Assembly: GCF_004138205.1 (NCBI RefSeq)
Contig: NZ_RXNQ01000032.1
Coordinates: 124,001-188,000 of the forward strand
Reading direction: 5' to 3'
DNA: 64,000 bases
DNA from: Pedobacter sp. SYP-B3415
GTDB lineage: Bacteria; Bacteroidota; Bacteroidia; Sphingobacteriales; Sphingobacteriaceae
This document shows, piece by piece, positions 35,547-44,289 of the stretch. Position numbers and translations under genes: made by a program. The notes beneath the pieces were generated by a model that was not told the origin of the DNA, made no database searches, and saw only the letters and a list, made by a program, of their open reading frames with translations. The first letter of the stretch is position 1. Each line of letters begins with the position of its first letter.

Positions 35547-36848
35547 ATGAATAAGCAAACCGGTAGCGCCTTACTCTTTATAGTCAGTTTTTTGGTGCTG
35601 ATTATTTTGCAAAGTTACTATGTGTACAATGCCTATGTGCTGCAAAAAAAAGAGCTTAACCAACAGGTTAAAACCATTGCAAGCGAAGTACTGGTGCAGC
35701 TTGAAAAGTATGAAACTGAAGCAAGCGAGGATGCGTTGATCCTGAGTTTGAAAAAGCTTTCTTCGAGTAAGCAGTTTATGAATCAAAAACTTACTGAAAG
35801 GAAAAAGTGGTACGCGTTCAAAAATTATTATGAAAAACAGGTCGATTCTATTTTGGCGAAGCAGAGCTCCGGGACGGGGTTGGAAATTGGGCTCCGCAGT
35901 GAGATTTACTCCGTAATTGACGAAAACAGCAAAGCGGAATTGCTGAAGCCGGGATCGTCATTGGTGCTGTTTAGAACCCAGGCACCGGTGAGTAACGGAA
36001 TTGTTTTTACTGAAGGAAAATGGGATACAAACTTTTCAGAAAGAAATACCGAGCTTAAGGTAGATGAGCATTATCACTATACCATCCGGTCCAGAACATC
36101 GGCCGAATTGCTGAACATCACAGTATTGATCATCAAAAAGATATTCCCTTTATCTTCCGTCAGCCTCGCAATCATGGTTTTGTTAACCTACTTGTTTTGG
36201 AGAACTCAAAAAAATCTTCGCTTGCAGCAACTTAAGGTAAATGAACTTTACACCTCGATAGATTCAATTGCCCATGAGCTAAACACCCCAATAACCACGC
36301 TGAAGTTCACTGTTGCGGCCATGCCCGCCAACGATTCTAAGAAACTGATGGAACGGCAAATTCAACGTCTGGAAAACGTGGCAGCTTCCGTATATCGTGG
36401 GTCTTCCGATAGCAAGCTCTTTTCGCTGGCCGAGCTTGAAGCGTTTACCGCCGACCTTCAAAGCAGGTTTGGGCAGGTCAAACTAAGTATCACTATTCAA
36501 TATCGTGATAATCAGACGCTTCCTAAAAATGATTTTGAGCAGATATTGAACAACCTGGTAGAAAATTCGGTTAAATACAAGGCCACTGAAGTTAAGGTAC
36601 AGTTGCGCTTTGAAAAATGCATTATTATCGAAGTAAGCGACAACGGCATTGGCATACCAGAGGAGGCACAGCCTTATGTTTTCGACAAATACTACAGGGT
36701 CAGCCGCCCCGAGAACCTGCAAATACATGGTCTCGGACTTGGCTTGCACCTTGTCAAGACCATCGTAGATAAATACCGGGGGCTCATAAAGCTCACATCA
36801 AATGCGGCAAATGGCGTAACCTTTAACATCTCTTTGCCTAATGCGTAA
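35547..36848 (+). CDS. Sensor histidine kinase (HisKA/HATPase_c)
   Basis: 433 residues. Membrane segments lie at about 7-28 and 188-212, enclosing a periplasmic sensor loop of about 160 residues. The H-box is SIAHELNTPITTL with His243, the N-box LNNLVENSVKYKA, and G-boxes DNGIGIP and GLGLGLHLV. No separate HAMP domain is evident. It overlaps the response-regulator gene by 8 bp, so the two are translationally coupled. Cue unknown; the divergent outer-membrane protein is the probable output. Confidence 0.94.
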   Translation: MNKQTGSALLFIVSFLVLIILQSYYVYNAYVLQKKELNQQVKTIASEVLVQLEKYETEASEDALILSLKKLSSSKQFMNQKLTERKKWYAFKNYYEKQVDSILAKQSSGTGLEIGLRSEIYSVIDENSKAELLKPGSSLVLFRTQAPVSNGIVFTEGKWDTNFSERNTELKVDEHYHYTIRSRTSAELLNITVLIIKKIFPLSSVSLAIMVLLTYLFWRTQKNLRLQQLKVNELYTSIDSIAHELNTPITTLKFTVAAMPANDSKKLMERQIQRLENVAASVYRGSSDSKLFSLAELEAFTADLQSRFGQVKLSITIQYRDNQTLPKNDFEQILNNLVENSVKYKATEVKVQLRFEKCIIIEVSDNGIGIPEEAQPYVFDKYYRVSRPENLQIHGLGLGLHLVKTIVDKYRGLIKLTSNAANGVTFNISLPNA

Positions 36849-37521
36849 CCATGTTTTATTGGTAGAAGATGACCTTGATTTAGGACTGGTCTTAAAACAA
36901 TATCTTGAGTTTTCCGGCTTTCAAATTACCTGGTTTTCGAACCCTTTGGATGCTTTACGAAACTTAGAGACGCTGGAGGGCATTCAATTGGCGATTGTAG
37001 ATGTGATGATGCCCGAAATGAACGGTTTCGAGTTATCTAAGGCCATTAGTGAGCATACCAACATCCCTTTTCTTTTTCTAACTGCCAAAGCGCAAAGCAT
37101 AGACAGGATCTTAGGCTTAAAACTGGGTGCGGAAGACTATATTGCCAAACCTTGTGAGCCTGAAGAGTTATTGCTGAGGGTAAAAAACATCTTGAAACGC
37201 GGACAAACAAATAAGCCGGCTTCGATTATTCAGATTGGAAGTTACAGGTTTTTACCATCGCAGTATCAAATCGTTTTCAACGGTAGTGCTACGACCATTA
37301 CCGAAAAGGAGACCGAGCTTTTGCTGTTGTTGAGCCAAAACAATCATAAAGTTGTAAGTCGCAAAGAAATTCTGGAAAAGCTCTGGGGCGAGAGCGATTA
37401 TTTTTTTGGCAGAAGCCTGGATGTGTTTATGACGAGGCTGCGCAAATATTTTAAGGATGATGAGCGTATCAGGTTCGAATCGGTGCGTGGTATTGGCTTT
37501 AAGGTTGAATTTCCAGATTAG
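36841..37521 (+). CDS. OmpR/PhoB-family response regulator
   Basis: 226 residues. Receiver domain with acidic residues EDDLD, phospho-acceptor Asp54 (IVDVMMPEMNGF), FLTAKA and an AEDYIAKP lysine. The winged-helix DNA-binding domain (about 125-225) has LTEKETELLLLL-like and RSLDVFMTRLRKYF motifs followed by RGIGFKVEF. Partner of the preceding kinase. The 11-bp-period repeats at 35482-35510 are the likely binding site. Confidence 0.95.
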   Translation: MRNHVLLVEDDLDLGLVLKQYLEFSGFQITWFSNPLDALRNLETLEGIQLAIVDVMMPEMNGFELSKAISEHTNIPFLFLTAKAQSIDRILGLKLGAEDYIAKPCEPEELLLRVKNILKRGQTNKPASIIQIGSYRFLPSQYQIVFNGSATTITEKETELLLLLSQNNHKVVSRKEILEKLWGESDYFFGRSLDVFMTRLRKYFKDDERIRFESVRGIGFKVEFPD

Positions 37522-37609
37522 CGGGGCGGCGACTTAGTCAACGGGCAAATAATGACCGTATTCAGGATTGATCAGCCATTGTTGTCCGCTAAAAATTGGC
37601 TGAATGAAG

Positions 37610-38117
37610 TAAGATCCTTCTGAACAGTCTCCAAGCAGTATTTGCCTGAGTCTTCTGAATCAAGCCCCCCTGTATTCTATGTCTGCGGGTTTTACGTACA
37701 GGCGGTGGTTTTGATGGCGGTTTAGCCTGATTACTGCCACTGATAGGTGCGGACCGGCCTTGTATCTTCTCGCCGCAGAAAAGTATTAAAAGTCTTGCAC
37801 TGTTTTAAGGAGGTTGGGAAGAACCAAGGAGGGGAACCAGCCCGGAACGGAATGGCGCAGGGATAATCCGGGCCTTTTCCCGCCGCCGGAGGACTTTTGA
37901 TGCTTTTATGCAAGAAGAGATACACAGCCGGAGCGTTTGTTCATGTCTTGTATGTGGTTTTTAATGGTAGGAACGCTTTCGGCTATGCCTCAGGTTGCTT
38001 CTGTTTCGCCAAAAAGAAGGAGCCCCCGCGGCGGTGAGCGGTTCGATACCATAGCCTCACGTCTAACGGAAACCAAAGAACCATAGCCTTTCGCAAACTT
38101 TCCCCGGACAACAGTGA
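37610..38117 (-). repeat. 508-bp dispersed repeat, copy 2 (inverted)
   Basis: Reverse-complement counterpart of 16589-17096. It starts about 90 bp after the response regulator stop. The match begins and ends sharply at both ends, and unrelated sequence lies outside. With copy 1 it brackets 20.5 kb in inverted orientation. Confidence 0.85.
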
Positions 38118-38327
38118 TTGATCAGCCTTGCCCGGAGCCACCTGCTGAAGGAATCTGCGTTATCCAGGTCTTCGCAGGTCCCAGCTTTCCCGGCAATCAC
38201 ATCGGTTCATCGAATTTCCCCCCTGGCTAACGAAGTATAAAAAAAAGCGATAGCCGGGTTCGCGGTTCCCCCGGGAAAACTTCTCGCTTCAGCGATAAAA
38301 AAAACTATCTAAAGGCGGCTTAGACAG
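38118..38327. other. Non-coding stretch with no recognised gene
   Basis: Between the 508-bp repeat and the solitary tail-repeat unit I see no supportable gene. Fragments around 38240-38300 (CTTCTCGC, AGCGATAAAA) faintly recall the 108-bp unit and may be a decayed copy. Confidence 0.4.
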
Positions 38328-38433
38328 GTGACCCGCTGAGCGTTCCCTCGGTTACTCGGGATAAACTTCCCGCCTCAGGCTTTTCTCTTCGCATAAAAGA
38401 AAAGCCACGCAGGCGCATGGCTTTTGTCACGCC
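38328..38433 (+). repeat. Solitary copy of the tRNA-tail repeat unit
   Basis: This 106-bp stretch matches the 108-bp unit of the array at 43857-44288 in the same orientation: it begins GTGACCCGCTGAGCGTTCCC, and has the CTCAGGCTTTTC and AAAAGCCACGC hairpin segments. It has a one-base deletion in the tRNA-tail part and a few substitutions. It lies about 5.5 kb from the array. Confidence 0.8.
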
Positions 38434-38493
38434 GTGAAGCCAGAGGTGCAATTTTCCAGCCGATTTATAGAGGATCTAAGGAAAATAGGTTGT

Positions 38494-39021
38494 CTAAAAT
38501 GATACGCCTATCTGTAAGCCTGTGGTCAAAGAAGCTGGCTGATTGTTTCCAAATCTAACAGGAAAGGGAGCAGATAAGAACAGGCTGGCATCTTTACCTT
38601 TTTTAATCACCTGGTTAAAGACCGGCGTGAATCCGAAGCGGCCATTGGTCTCAAAGGCTATACGGCCTATAAAAGTGAAGCCATGCTTAAAGCGGAACAT
38701 TGCTCCCGGATGAAACAATACAAAACTAACTTTTGGAATGTAATGCTCTGTACGAATGACGGGCGCTACCTCGAAGCTTATCCCGAACTTATCGCTTTTC
38801 AGTATGTTCATTCCAAAAGGGAAGATAATGGTATATACCTCTGAAAAGTTGTCATGAAACCCGTCTTTGTTCCATGTCCCGATTGGGTTCATTATACTAA
38901 AATAGCCTGTTGTTCTCGGGTATGTGTGGGCTTGTTCGGTCTGCTGTGCTTTTGCTGAAAAAACTATTGCTGAAGCGAATAAGAATACTGCTATAGTACG
39001 ATAGGTAAATGATATGAGCAT
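38494..39021 (-). CDS. Predicted outer-membrane beta-barrel protein, unknown function
   Basis: 175 residues with a signal peptide (about 1-25, FSAKAQ). The mature protein alternates polar and aromatic residues and ends in phenylalanine (GLQIGVSF), typical of a small outer-membrane barrel. Segments FHPGAMFRFKHGFTFIGRIAFETNGRFGFTPVF fit beta strands. It follows the chromate transporter gene by 9 bp and is likely co-transcribed. I recognise no named family. Confidence 0.8.
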   Translation of the reverse strand: MLISFTYRTIAVFLFASAIVFSAKAQQTEQAHTYPRTTGYFSIMNPIGTWNKDGFHDNFSEVYTIIFPFGMNILKSDKFGISFEVAPVIRTEHYIPKVSFVLFHPGAMFRFKHGFTFIGRIAFETNGRFGFTPVFNQVIKKGKDASLFLSAPFPVRFGNNQPASLTTGLQIGVSF

Positions 39022-39030
39022 AAGTGTAGT

Positions 39031-40212
39031 TTAAATGAACTTAAAAAGCAAACCGATAACAGCGGCGACCGCAATGATACAAGGCTCCTGCAATTTTTTA
39101 ATATACAGGAGTGCCAGTACCGCCGCTATGGCGATCAGGATAGTTGGAATATCTTTGATGGATCGCATACCGATCACGATTACCGAACCCACCAATGCGC
39201 CGATAACTGCTGCGGTAATACCGTCTACGAATGCCTTGATACTGGGGTTCTTTGCAATCTTTTTAAAGAATGGCGCTAAAGTTACGGTAAATAAATAGCA
39301 AGGCAGAAAAGTAGCCAGGGCAGCAATGCAGGCTCCCGGAAATCCGCCGACAAGGTAACCGATAAAACCAACAGTGATAACCACCGGCCCCGGCGTGATC
39401 ATCGCCACAGCTACTGAGTCAACGAATTGCCCTTCGGTTAGCCAGCCAAATTCCTTAACCACACCGCCGTGGAGAAAAGGCACGATAGCAAGGCCGCTAC
39501 CGAACACAAATGCCCCGGCTTTGGCAAAGAACCAGCCGATCTCCTCTAAGGTTTTTCCTTCATAATTCCAAAAGCCTGTACTGACTAGTATCCCGGCAGG
39601 CAGCGCAGTCGGTTTTTTAATCCATTTCGGCGGTGCCTTGATCAGCATATACAAAATACCGCAGGCCAGGAACAACATTACTTCCTCCTGTTCGGTGATG
39701 ACGGTAACCACAATGCCGAGGACATAGAACAGCCACAATAGCCATTTGGATTTCATTTCCGGCAGTTCAAATCTGCTAATGGATTTAACAGTCAGCTTGT
39801 AAGCGCTCATCACAATGATGCCAATTACCGCTGCACCGACGCCATAAAATACCGCCTGCATCCAGGCCAGTCCGCCATACACTTTGTATGCCATTCCTAA
39901 TAATACCACGATGATAAAAGATGGTAGTACAAAGGCAAATCCTGTAAGCGTGGCACCCAAAAGACCATAATGTACAAAGCCGATATAAATACCTAACTGT
40001 GCTGCTAACGGGCCTGGTGCCAGTTGCGCCAGCGCGAGTCCTTCTTTGTATTCTTCTTTGGTTAGCCAGTTTTTATTTTCAACAAGATCACGCTGTATAT
40101 AACCGATAAGGGCTACAGGGCCGCCAAATCCCCAGGTACCGAGTTTCAGGAAATATGTAGTGATCCCGGCAAGTGAGTAAAGAGGCTGGATTTTTCTTTG
40201 TTTTACTTTCAT
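39031..40212 (-). CDS. chrA: Chromate transporter
   Basis: 393 residues with 10-12 hydrophobic segments and two homologous halves. Each half carries the CHR motif: FGGPVALIGYIQRDLV and GLALAQLAPGPLAAQLGIYIGF in the first, FGSGLAIVPFLHGGVV and AMITPGPVVITVGFIGY in the second. Family role: chromate/sulfate antiport out of the cell. The regulatory ChrB-AraC gene upstream is split, so regulation of chrA may be changed. An outer-membrane protein gene follows. Confidence 0.95.
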   Translation of the reverse strand: MKVKQRKIQPLYSLAGITTYFLKLGTWGFGGPVALIGYIQRDLVENKNWLTKEEYKEGLALAQLAPGPLAAQLGIYIGFVHYGLLGATLTGFAFVLPSFIIVVLLGMAYKVYGGLAWMQAVFYGVGAAVIGIIVMSAYKLTVKSISRFELPEMKSKWLLWLFYVLGIVVTVITEQEEVMLFLACGILYMLIKAPPKWIKKPTALPAGILVSTGFWNYEGKTLEEIGWFFAKAGAFVFGSGLAIVPFLHGGVVKEFGWLTEGQFVDSVAVAMITPGPVVITVGFIGYLVGGFPGACIAALATFLPCYLFTVTLAPFFKKIAKNPSIKAFVDGITAAVIGALVGSVIVIGMRSIKDIPTILIAIAAVLALLYIKKLQEPCIIAVAAVIGLLFKFI

Positions 40213-40273
40213 TAGCAGTCATGGTATCGAACTGCAATATTGAACAACCAGAGAGTGGTAAAATTGTACGGAT

Positions 40274-40915
40274 TTAACTATTTGTATCCTCTTTACCTTT
40301 CAGGGCTTTTTTCCTGTAAGCAGATGGGTTTTCTCCTGTCTGCTTTTTAAAGATCCTATTAAAATGACTTTGGTCAGAGAACCCCGTGAGGTACGCAATT
40401 TCCGTCAAAGAATATTTTGTAGTTTCCATCAGCAGCATTGCCTTTTCAATTCGGATTTTGCGGATATAGTCTCCGAACGAAAGGTTGTCGAAGTATTTGG
40501 AAAATTCTCTTGACAGATAAGCAGGGTTGATCTCCAGTTCGTCAGACACCTGCTGCAAGCTTAAGCTCATATTAGTGTCCATCTGATCTTGTATCATTTC
40601 TTTGAGTTCTTTTGCCCAGACCGGGGCTTTCTTTCCCTTGTTATCCTGGAGATATTTATTATATATCTCCAATAACATTTTCTCTACAGGCCCGGCCTCC
40701 GTATGCTTTTTTTTGTAAAGGTGCTTTGCCCAGCTATACAAGCCATCATATATGCGCATTCCGAACGCGAGTAATTCCTGGTCATCAGAACTATGGTAAG
40801 CCAGCCCCGAAAATATTGCTTCCAGTCCTGCTGACTGTGGCGCAAAATCATGGCGGTCAGTATCCGCTCCCCGGACGATAGCGGCTATTTTGTCAAGGGC
40901 CTTTAGATTTGTCAT
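40274..40915 (-). pseudogene. C-terminal part of a split ChrB-AraC fusion regulator
   Basis: 213 residues. Residues 5-65 (ALDKIAAIVRGADTD, APQSAGLEAIFSGLA, GMRIYDGLYSWAK) match the C-terminal half of the ChrB chromate-resistance domain, not a normal AraC sensor. Residues about 110-205 are a full AraC HTH pair (LSLQQVSDELEINPAYLSREFSKYF, SLTEIAYLTGFSDQSHFNRIFKKQTG). The missing N-terminal half of the ChrB domain is at 43503-43745 on the same strand. The piece has an in-frame ATG, so it might still be expressed as a truncated AraC protein. Confidence 0.8.
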
Positions 40916-41120
40916 TAGTTAAAAGTAACTATCTTGTTGATAAGGATCAGGGTGAACTCAGTCAAGGGCTAGGTTAATGACCTATGCGCCGTATTAGTCT
41001 CTGCTCCAAATCACAGGATCATGTCGTGACCAGTTAGAATAGTAGACATTAAGGTCTTATAAAGGCATTAGTCACCGGCATATCTTTTAACGGGTTTTTT
41101 TATTCTTAAACTGACGAACT

Positions 41121-42119
41121 ATGAACTTCTCAAATTTTGTAGGCGTAGATGTTTCCAAGCTGACTATTGATGCACATGTGCGAGGCAGCAATGCTTGCAA
41201 AACGTTTGCTAATAATATCAAGGGCTTCACAGCGCTATTAATATGGACTAAAAAACTTCTTCCAAGCGTCGATCACGGTGGTATTATAGTATGCTTTGAG
41301 CATACGGGCATGTATAGCATTGGACTAGCTATTCATTTACAGGAAGCCAATATTCCATTCGCAATGATTTCTCCATTGGAGATCAAGAAGTCACTGGGTA
41401 TGCACCGAGGTAAAAGCGATTTTATTGATGCCAAACGCATTGCTAATTATGCCTGGCTACACCGGGACGATATCAAACCATCCGTATTGCCAGCAAAAAG
41501 TATACTCAAACTTCAAACGCTGTTGACCTTGCGCGACCGCCTGGTACGTGACAGGGGCGGCTTCGAAGCAACTTTAAAAGAACAGCGTTTGTTACTAGGG
41601 ATAGCCGACAATGCTGAGATGTTTGAGGTCTATAAAAGCATGATCGGTCACTTGACCACGCAGATCAAAAGCTTAGATGCGCAGATATTAAGTATTATTG
41701 ATAGTGATGTTTCTTTAAAGAAGACCTATGACCTGCTAACCAGCATGAAAGGTATTGGGCCTGTCATTGCAGCGAATATGATTACAAGTACCCATAACTT
41801 TACCCGTTTTACCAGCTGGCGAAAGTTCGCTTGTTATATTGGAACGGCTCCTTTTGAACATACGTCCGGCACAAGCGTCAGAGGAAAAACGCAGGTTAGC
41901 CATTTGGCTAATAAACAGCTTAAAAAGCTGCTTCATTTGGCTGCAATCAGTGCTATCATTCATAACAAAGAGCTACGAGCATATTACCTGAGGAGAGTAA
42001 GCGAAGGCAAAAGCAAGATGAGTACGATAAATGTTCTTCGTAATAAGATTCTCGCCCGCATGTTTGCTCTTATTAACCGACAATCAGGTTATGTTGAATT
42101 GGCGAAATATGCAGCTTAG
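41121..42119 (+). CDS. IS110-family transposase (DEDD recombinase)
   Basis: 332 residues. The RuvC-like DEDD acidic residues are readable: Asp10 (VGVDVSK), Glu60 (CFEHTG), Asp100 and Asp103 (DFIDAKR). The C-terminal Transposase_20 domain (about 205-320) has LTSMKGIGPVIAANMI, then SGTSVRGKTQVSHLANKQLKKLLHLAA with candidate catalytic serines Ser249/Ser252. Elements of this family use an element-encoded guide (bridge/seek) RNA to choose targets. The gene is intact, so the element may be active. No terminal inverted repeats are expected or seen. Confidence 0.93.
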   Translation: MNFSNFVGVDVSKLTIDAHVRGSNACKTFANNIKGFTALLIWTKKLLPSVDHGGIIVCFEHTGMYSIGLAIHLQEANIPFAMISPLEIKKSLGMHRGKSDFIDAKRIANYAWLHRDDIKPSVLPAKSILKLQTLLTLRDRLVRDRGGFEATLKEQRLLLGIADNAEMFEVYKSMIGHLTTQIKSLDAQILSIIDSDVSLKKTYDLLTSMKGIGPVIAANMITSTHNFTRFTSWRKFACYIGTAPFEHTSGTSVRGKTQVSHLANKQLKKLLHLAAISAIIHNKELRAYYLRRVSEGKSKMSTINVLRNKILARMFALINRQSGYVELAKYAA

Positions 42120-42156
42120 TTTGGTAGCATCTTAACGCTTAAACACCGCAGCAGCT

Positions 42157-42240
42157 TCCAGGCAGGTTCTGTAAAGGGCAGCGAAGGTAGCGTAGCGGAC
42201 GAAGCTGTTTATATACCCTTTACAGGTTCTGAATGGAACT
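42157..42240 (+). ncRNA. Candidate IS110/IS1111 bridge (seek) RNA region
   Basis: In the 261-bp gap after the transposase a 9-bp perfect stem, TGTAAAGGG (42170-42178) with CCCTTTACA (42216-42224), encloses an inner CAGC/GCTG pair and a 20-nt loop. The 8-mer AGGTTCTG is repeated on both sides of the stem. A structured RNA 3' of the transposase fits the IS1111-type arrangement. The 205-bp upstream gap is the other candidate site. Not verified. Confidence 0.4.
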
Positions 42241-42380
42241 GAACTTTGTGAGAGTGATAAGATGAAATGTTTGTTAAGAAACTAATAATTTCGCTAAAGG
42301 CCACTGTAGTTTAAGCTTGATAATCATAATAGTATATTTGTTGAATCAATGACTATCACCTAAACTATTACTCTTCAAAT

Positions 42381-43430
42381 ATGGCTATACATGCTGTTAA
42401 CAAGATTATTGGGCAATACGAAGTTTCCAAAGGCTTTAAAAAAGAAGACCTAAGACCATTGGCGAATGATCCTATCACTTCGTCAATTCAGTTTTCTTCA
42501 CCGCTTGACGAACAAGAAATTGGCTTATTAGACGATGTTATTTTTTCTCAGCGACCAGATATCGCATTAAGGGTTTACGGCCATTATTTGGAAGAATGCA
42601 ATTTAAGCTTCCTAAGACAAATGCCATCATTAAGAAAGGTCTCTGCGGATTGTCTCAGAAATGCGAAAGAAATTGAAGTTGTCACAGAGCTAAAAAACCT
42701 TGAAACTCTAGGTGTTGGAATTTTTGAACTGGACAATTTTGATTTTCTATATGAAATCAATCCAAATTTGAAACAACTCTACTTACATCAAACACGGTCA
42801 AAAAAACCGAAGATTGATGCGATCGCGAGATTTGTTAATCTGGAAGAGCTATATCTCGAAGCACAGTCAAAAGGCATAGATGCTGTTAATTCTTTGAAGA
42901 AATTGAAAGAAATTACATTAAGATCTATTTCAACTCCAAACTTAAACTTTTTAAGCGGTTTAAAAGAACTATGGTCGGTTGATGTGAAATTGGGGGGAAT
43001 CAAAGATTTTAACGCGTTAAAATCTCTTCCAAACTTAAAATACCTGGAACTCTGGCAAGTAAGAGAATTATCCGATATAACATTCATTTCTGATTTAACA
43101 GCTTTGCAACACTTGTTTATTCAATCTCTTCCGAATATTAAAGAGCTTCCTGATTTCAATAAATTAAACAAGCTTAAACGCCTTGAACTTGAAAATTTGA
43201 AAGGATTGAATAAGGTTGATAGCTTAAGAACCGCTTCTTCGTTAACAGAATTCATATACACGATGGCTCAAAATCAGGAGCCAGAAAATCTCTTGCCAGT
43301 TTTAGAAAACAAGAGTGTTAGAAGCGTTTTTTGCATGTTTGGCAGCGATAAAAAAAATAATCGTTTTAAAGAGTTGGCCGATAATTTTGGTAAAAGTCAG
43401 TACGAATACTCTAAATTTTTGTATCAATAA
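42381..43430 (+). CDS. Leucine-rich-repeat protein
   Basis: 349 residues with no signal peptide or membrane segment. Repeats of about 22-24 residues with LxxLxxLxL-type spacing run from about 75 to 290 (NLETLGVGIFELDNFDFL, NLEELYLEAQ, NLKYLELWQVRELSDI, KLKRLELENLKGL). Low GC and AT-rich codons differ from most of the window, suggesting transfer. It lies inside the insertion that splits chrB-araC. The N-terminal 70 residues and the C-terminal tail match nothing I know. Role unknown. Confidence 0.8.
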   Translation: MAIHAVNKIIGQYEVSKGFKKEDLRPLANDPITSSIQFSSPLDEQEIGLLDDVIFSQRPDIALRVYGHYLEECNLSFLRQMPSLRKVSADCLRNAKEIEVVTELKNLETLGVGIFELDNFDFLYEINPNLKQLYLHQTRSKKPKIDAIARFVNLEELYLEAQSKGIDAVNSLKKLKEITLRSISTPNLNFLSGLKELWSVDVKLGGIKDFNALKSLPNLKYLELWQVRELSDITFISDLTALQHLFIQSLPNIKELPDFNKLNKLKRLELENLKGLNKVDSLRTASSLTEFIYTMAQNQEPENLLPVLENKSVRSVFCMFGSDKKNNRFKELADNFGKSQYEYSKFLYQ

Positions 43431-43502
43431 ATTAGAGAGTTCAACTCAAAGATTTCTGGCATTTATAAATGTCGCCGAGTTCAAAAAAAATTTTGATAAG
43501 TC

Positions 43503-43745
43503 TTAGAATACGGCATTTTTTAACCGATGTTTTTTGATGAAATAATCAAATGTACAACGGTCATCATAATGGCTGTATTCTACTTCCGGCATGTCAAACG
43601 GTGTTGCGTCCAATTCAAGTGCTTTAGCAATTACCTGGTCAGTCGGAACGTAAATGATTTCCGCATCCGCATCAATAAAGCGTTTAATCAGCCAAGGACA
43701 GGCGATGCGGTCAATTTTCGGTTTTTCTCTTGTGATCCATTTCAT
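43503..43745 (-). pseudogene. N-terminal part of a split ChrB-AraC fusion regulator
   Basis: 80 residues matching the start of the ChrB chromate-resistance domain: KWITREKPKIDRIACPWLI, then FIDADAEIIYVP, DMPEVEYSHYDDRCTFDYFIKKHRL. It stops abruptly after KNAVF, where the domain should go on with A-L-x-x-I-A. The rest of the domain, fused to an AraC HTH, is found at 40274-40915. The original gene is inferred to have been about 290 residues. Confidence 0.8.
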
Positions 43746-43856
43746 AGATTATCTAAAATTAGTTCAAATGAACTTGAATGGAAATAGAAAGAGTCAATAC
43801 AGTTATAAATAAGAGAACCGTAATCAAAGTACGTTGGGCTTACGGTAAGTCATTTT

Positions 43857-44288
43857 GTGATCCCGCTGAGCGTTCCCTCGGTTTCTCGGGATAAACTTCT
43901 CGCCTCAGGCTTTTCTTCTTCGCACAAAAGAAAAGCCACGCATGCGCATGGCTTTTGTCACCCCGTGACCCCGCTGAGCGTTCCCTCGGTTCCTCGGGAT
44001 AAACTTCTCGCCTCAGGCTTTTCTGCTTCGCATAAAAGAAAAGCCACGCATGCGCATGGCTTTTGTCACTCCGTGACCCCGCTGAGCGTTCCCTCGGTTC
44101 CTCGGGATAAACTTCTCGCCTCAGGCTTTTCTGCTTCGCATAAAAGAAAAGCCACGCATGCGCATGGCTTTTGTCACTCCGTGACCCCGCTGAGCGTTCC
44201 CTCGGTTCCTCGGGATAAACTTCTCGCCTCAGGCTTTTCTGCTTCGCATAAAAGAAAAGCCACGCATGCGCATGGCTTTTGTCACTCT
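43857..44288. repeat. Four tandem 108-bp repeats next to tRNA-Lys
   Basis: Units start at 43857, 43965, 44073 and 44181, with exact 108-bp period and few differences. Each begins with GTGACCCCGCTGAG (GTGATCCCGCTGAG in the first), the reverse complement of the last bases of the tRNA-Lys gene, which begins the next period at 44289. Each holds two hairpins: GGCTTTTCT/AGAAAAGCC and AAAAGCCA/TGGCTTTT. A 36-residue repeat frame is open across the array only because 108 is a multiple of three; I do not call it a protein. Confidence 0.95.
44255..44280 (-). terminator. tRNA-Lys terminator inside the repeat unit
   Basis: On the minus strand AAAAGCCA-10 nt-TGGCTTTT is followed by CTTTT, 10 nt after the tRNA 3' end. 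The same hairpin recurs in every unit of the array, so read-through transcripts meet four terminators in a row. Confidence 0.65.
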
Positions 44289-44289
44289 G

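Larger units (their letters stand above)
40903..43513. mobile_element. About 2.6-kb insertion in the chrB-araC gene, carrying IS110-family transposase and LRR gene
   Basis: Limits come from rejoining the two halves of the ChrB domain: the last matching codons are KN-A before 43513 and A-LDKIA from 40902, sharing GCC at the junction. The insert holds the IS110 gene (41121-42119) and the LRR gene (42381-43430). Whether one event or two placed them is not known. Base composition is lower in GC than the flanks. Possible imperfect end similarity (TTAGATTTGTCA against CTAAGACTTATCA) is weak. Confidence 0.6.

Noticed and set aside
43857..44288. CRISPR array interpretation of the tandem repeats
   Set aside because: The 108-bp units are identical throughout with no variable spacers, and no cas gene is present.
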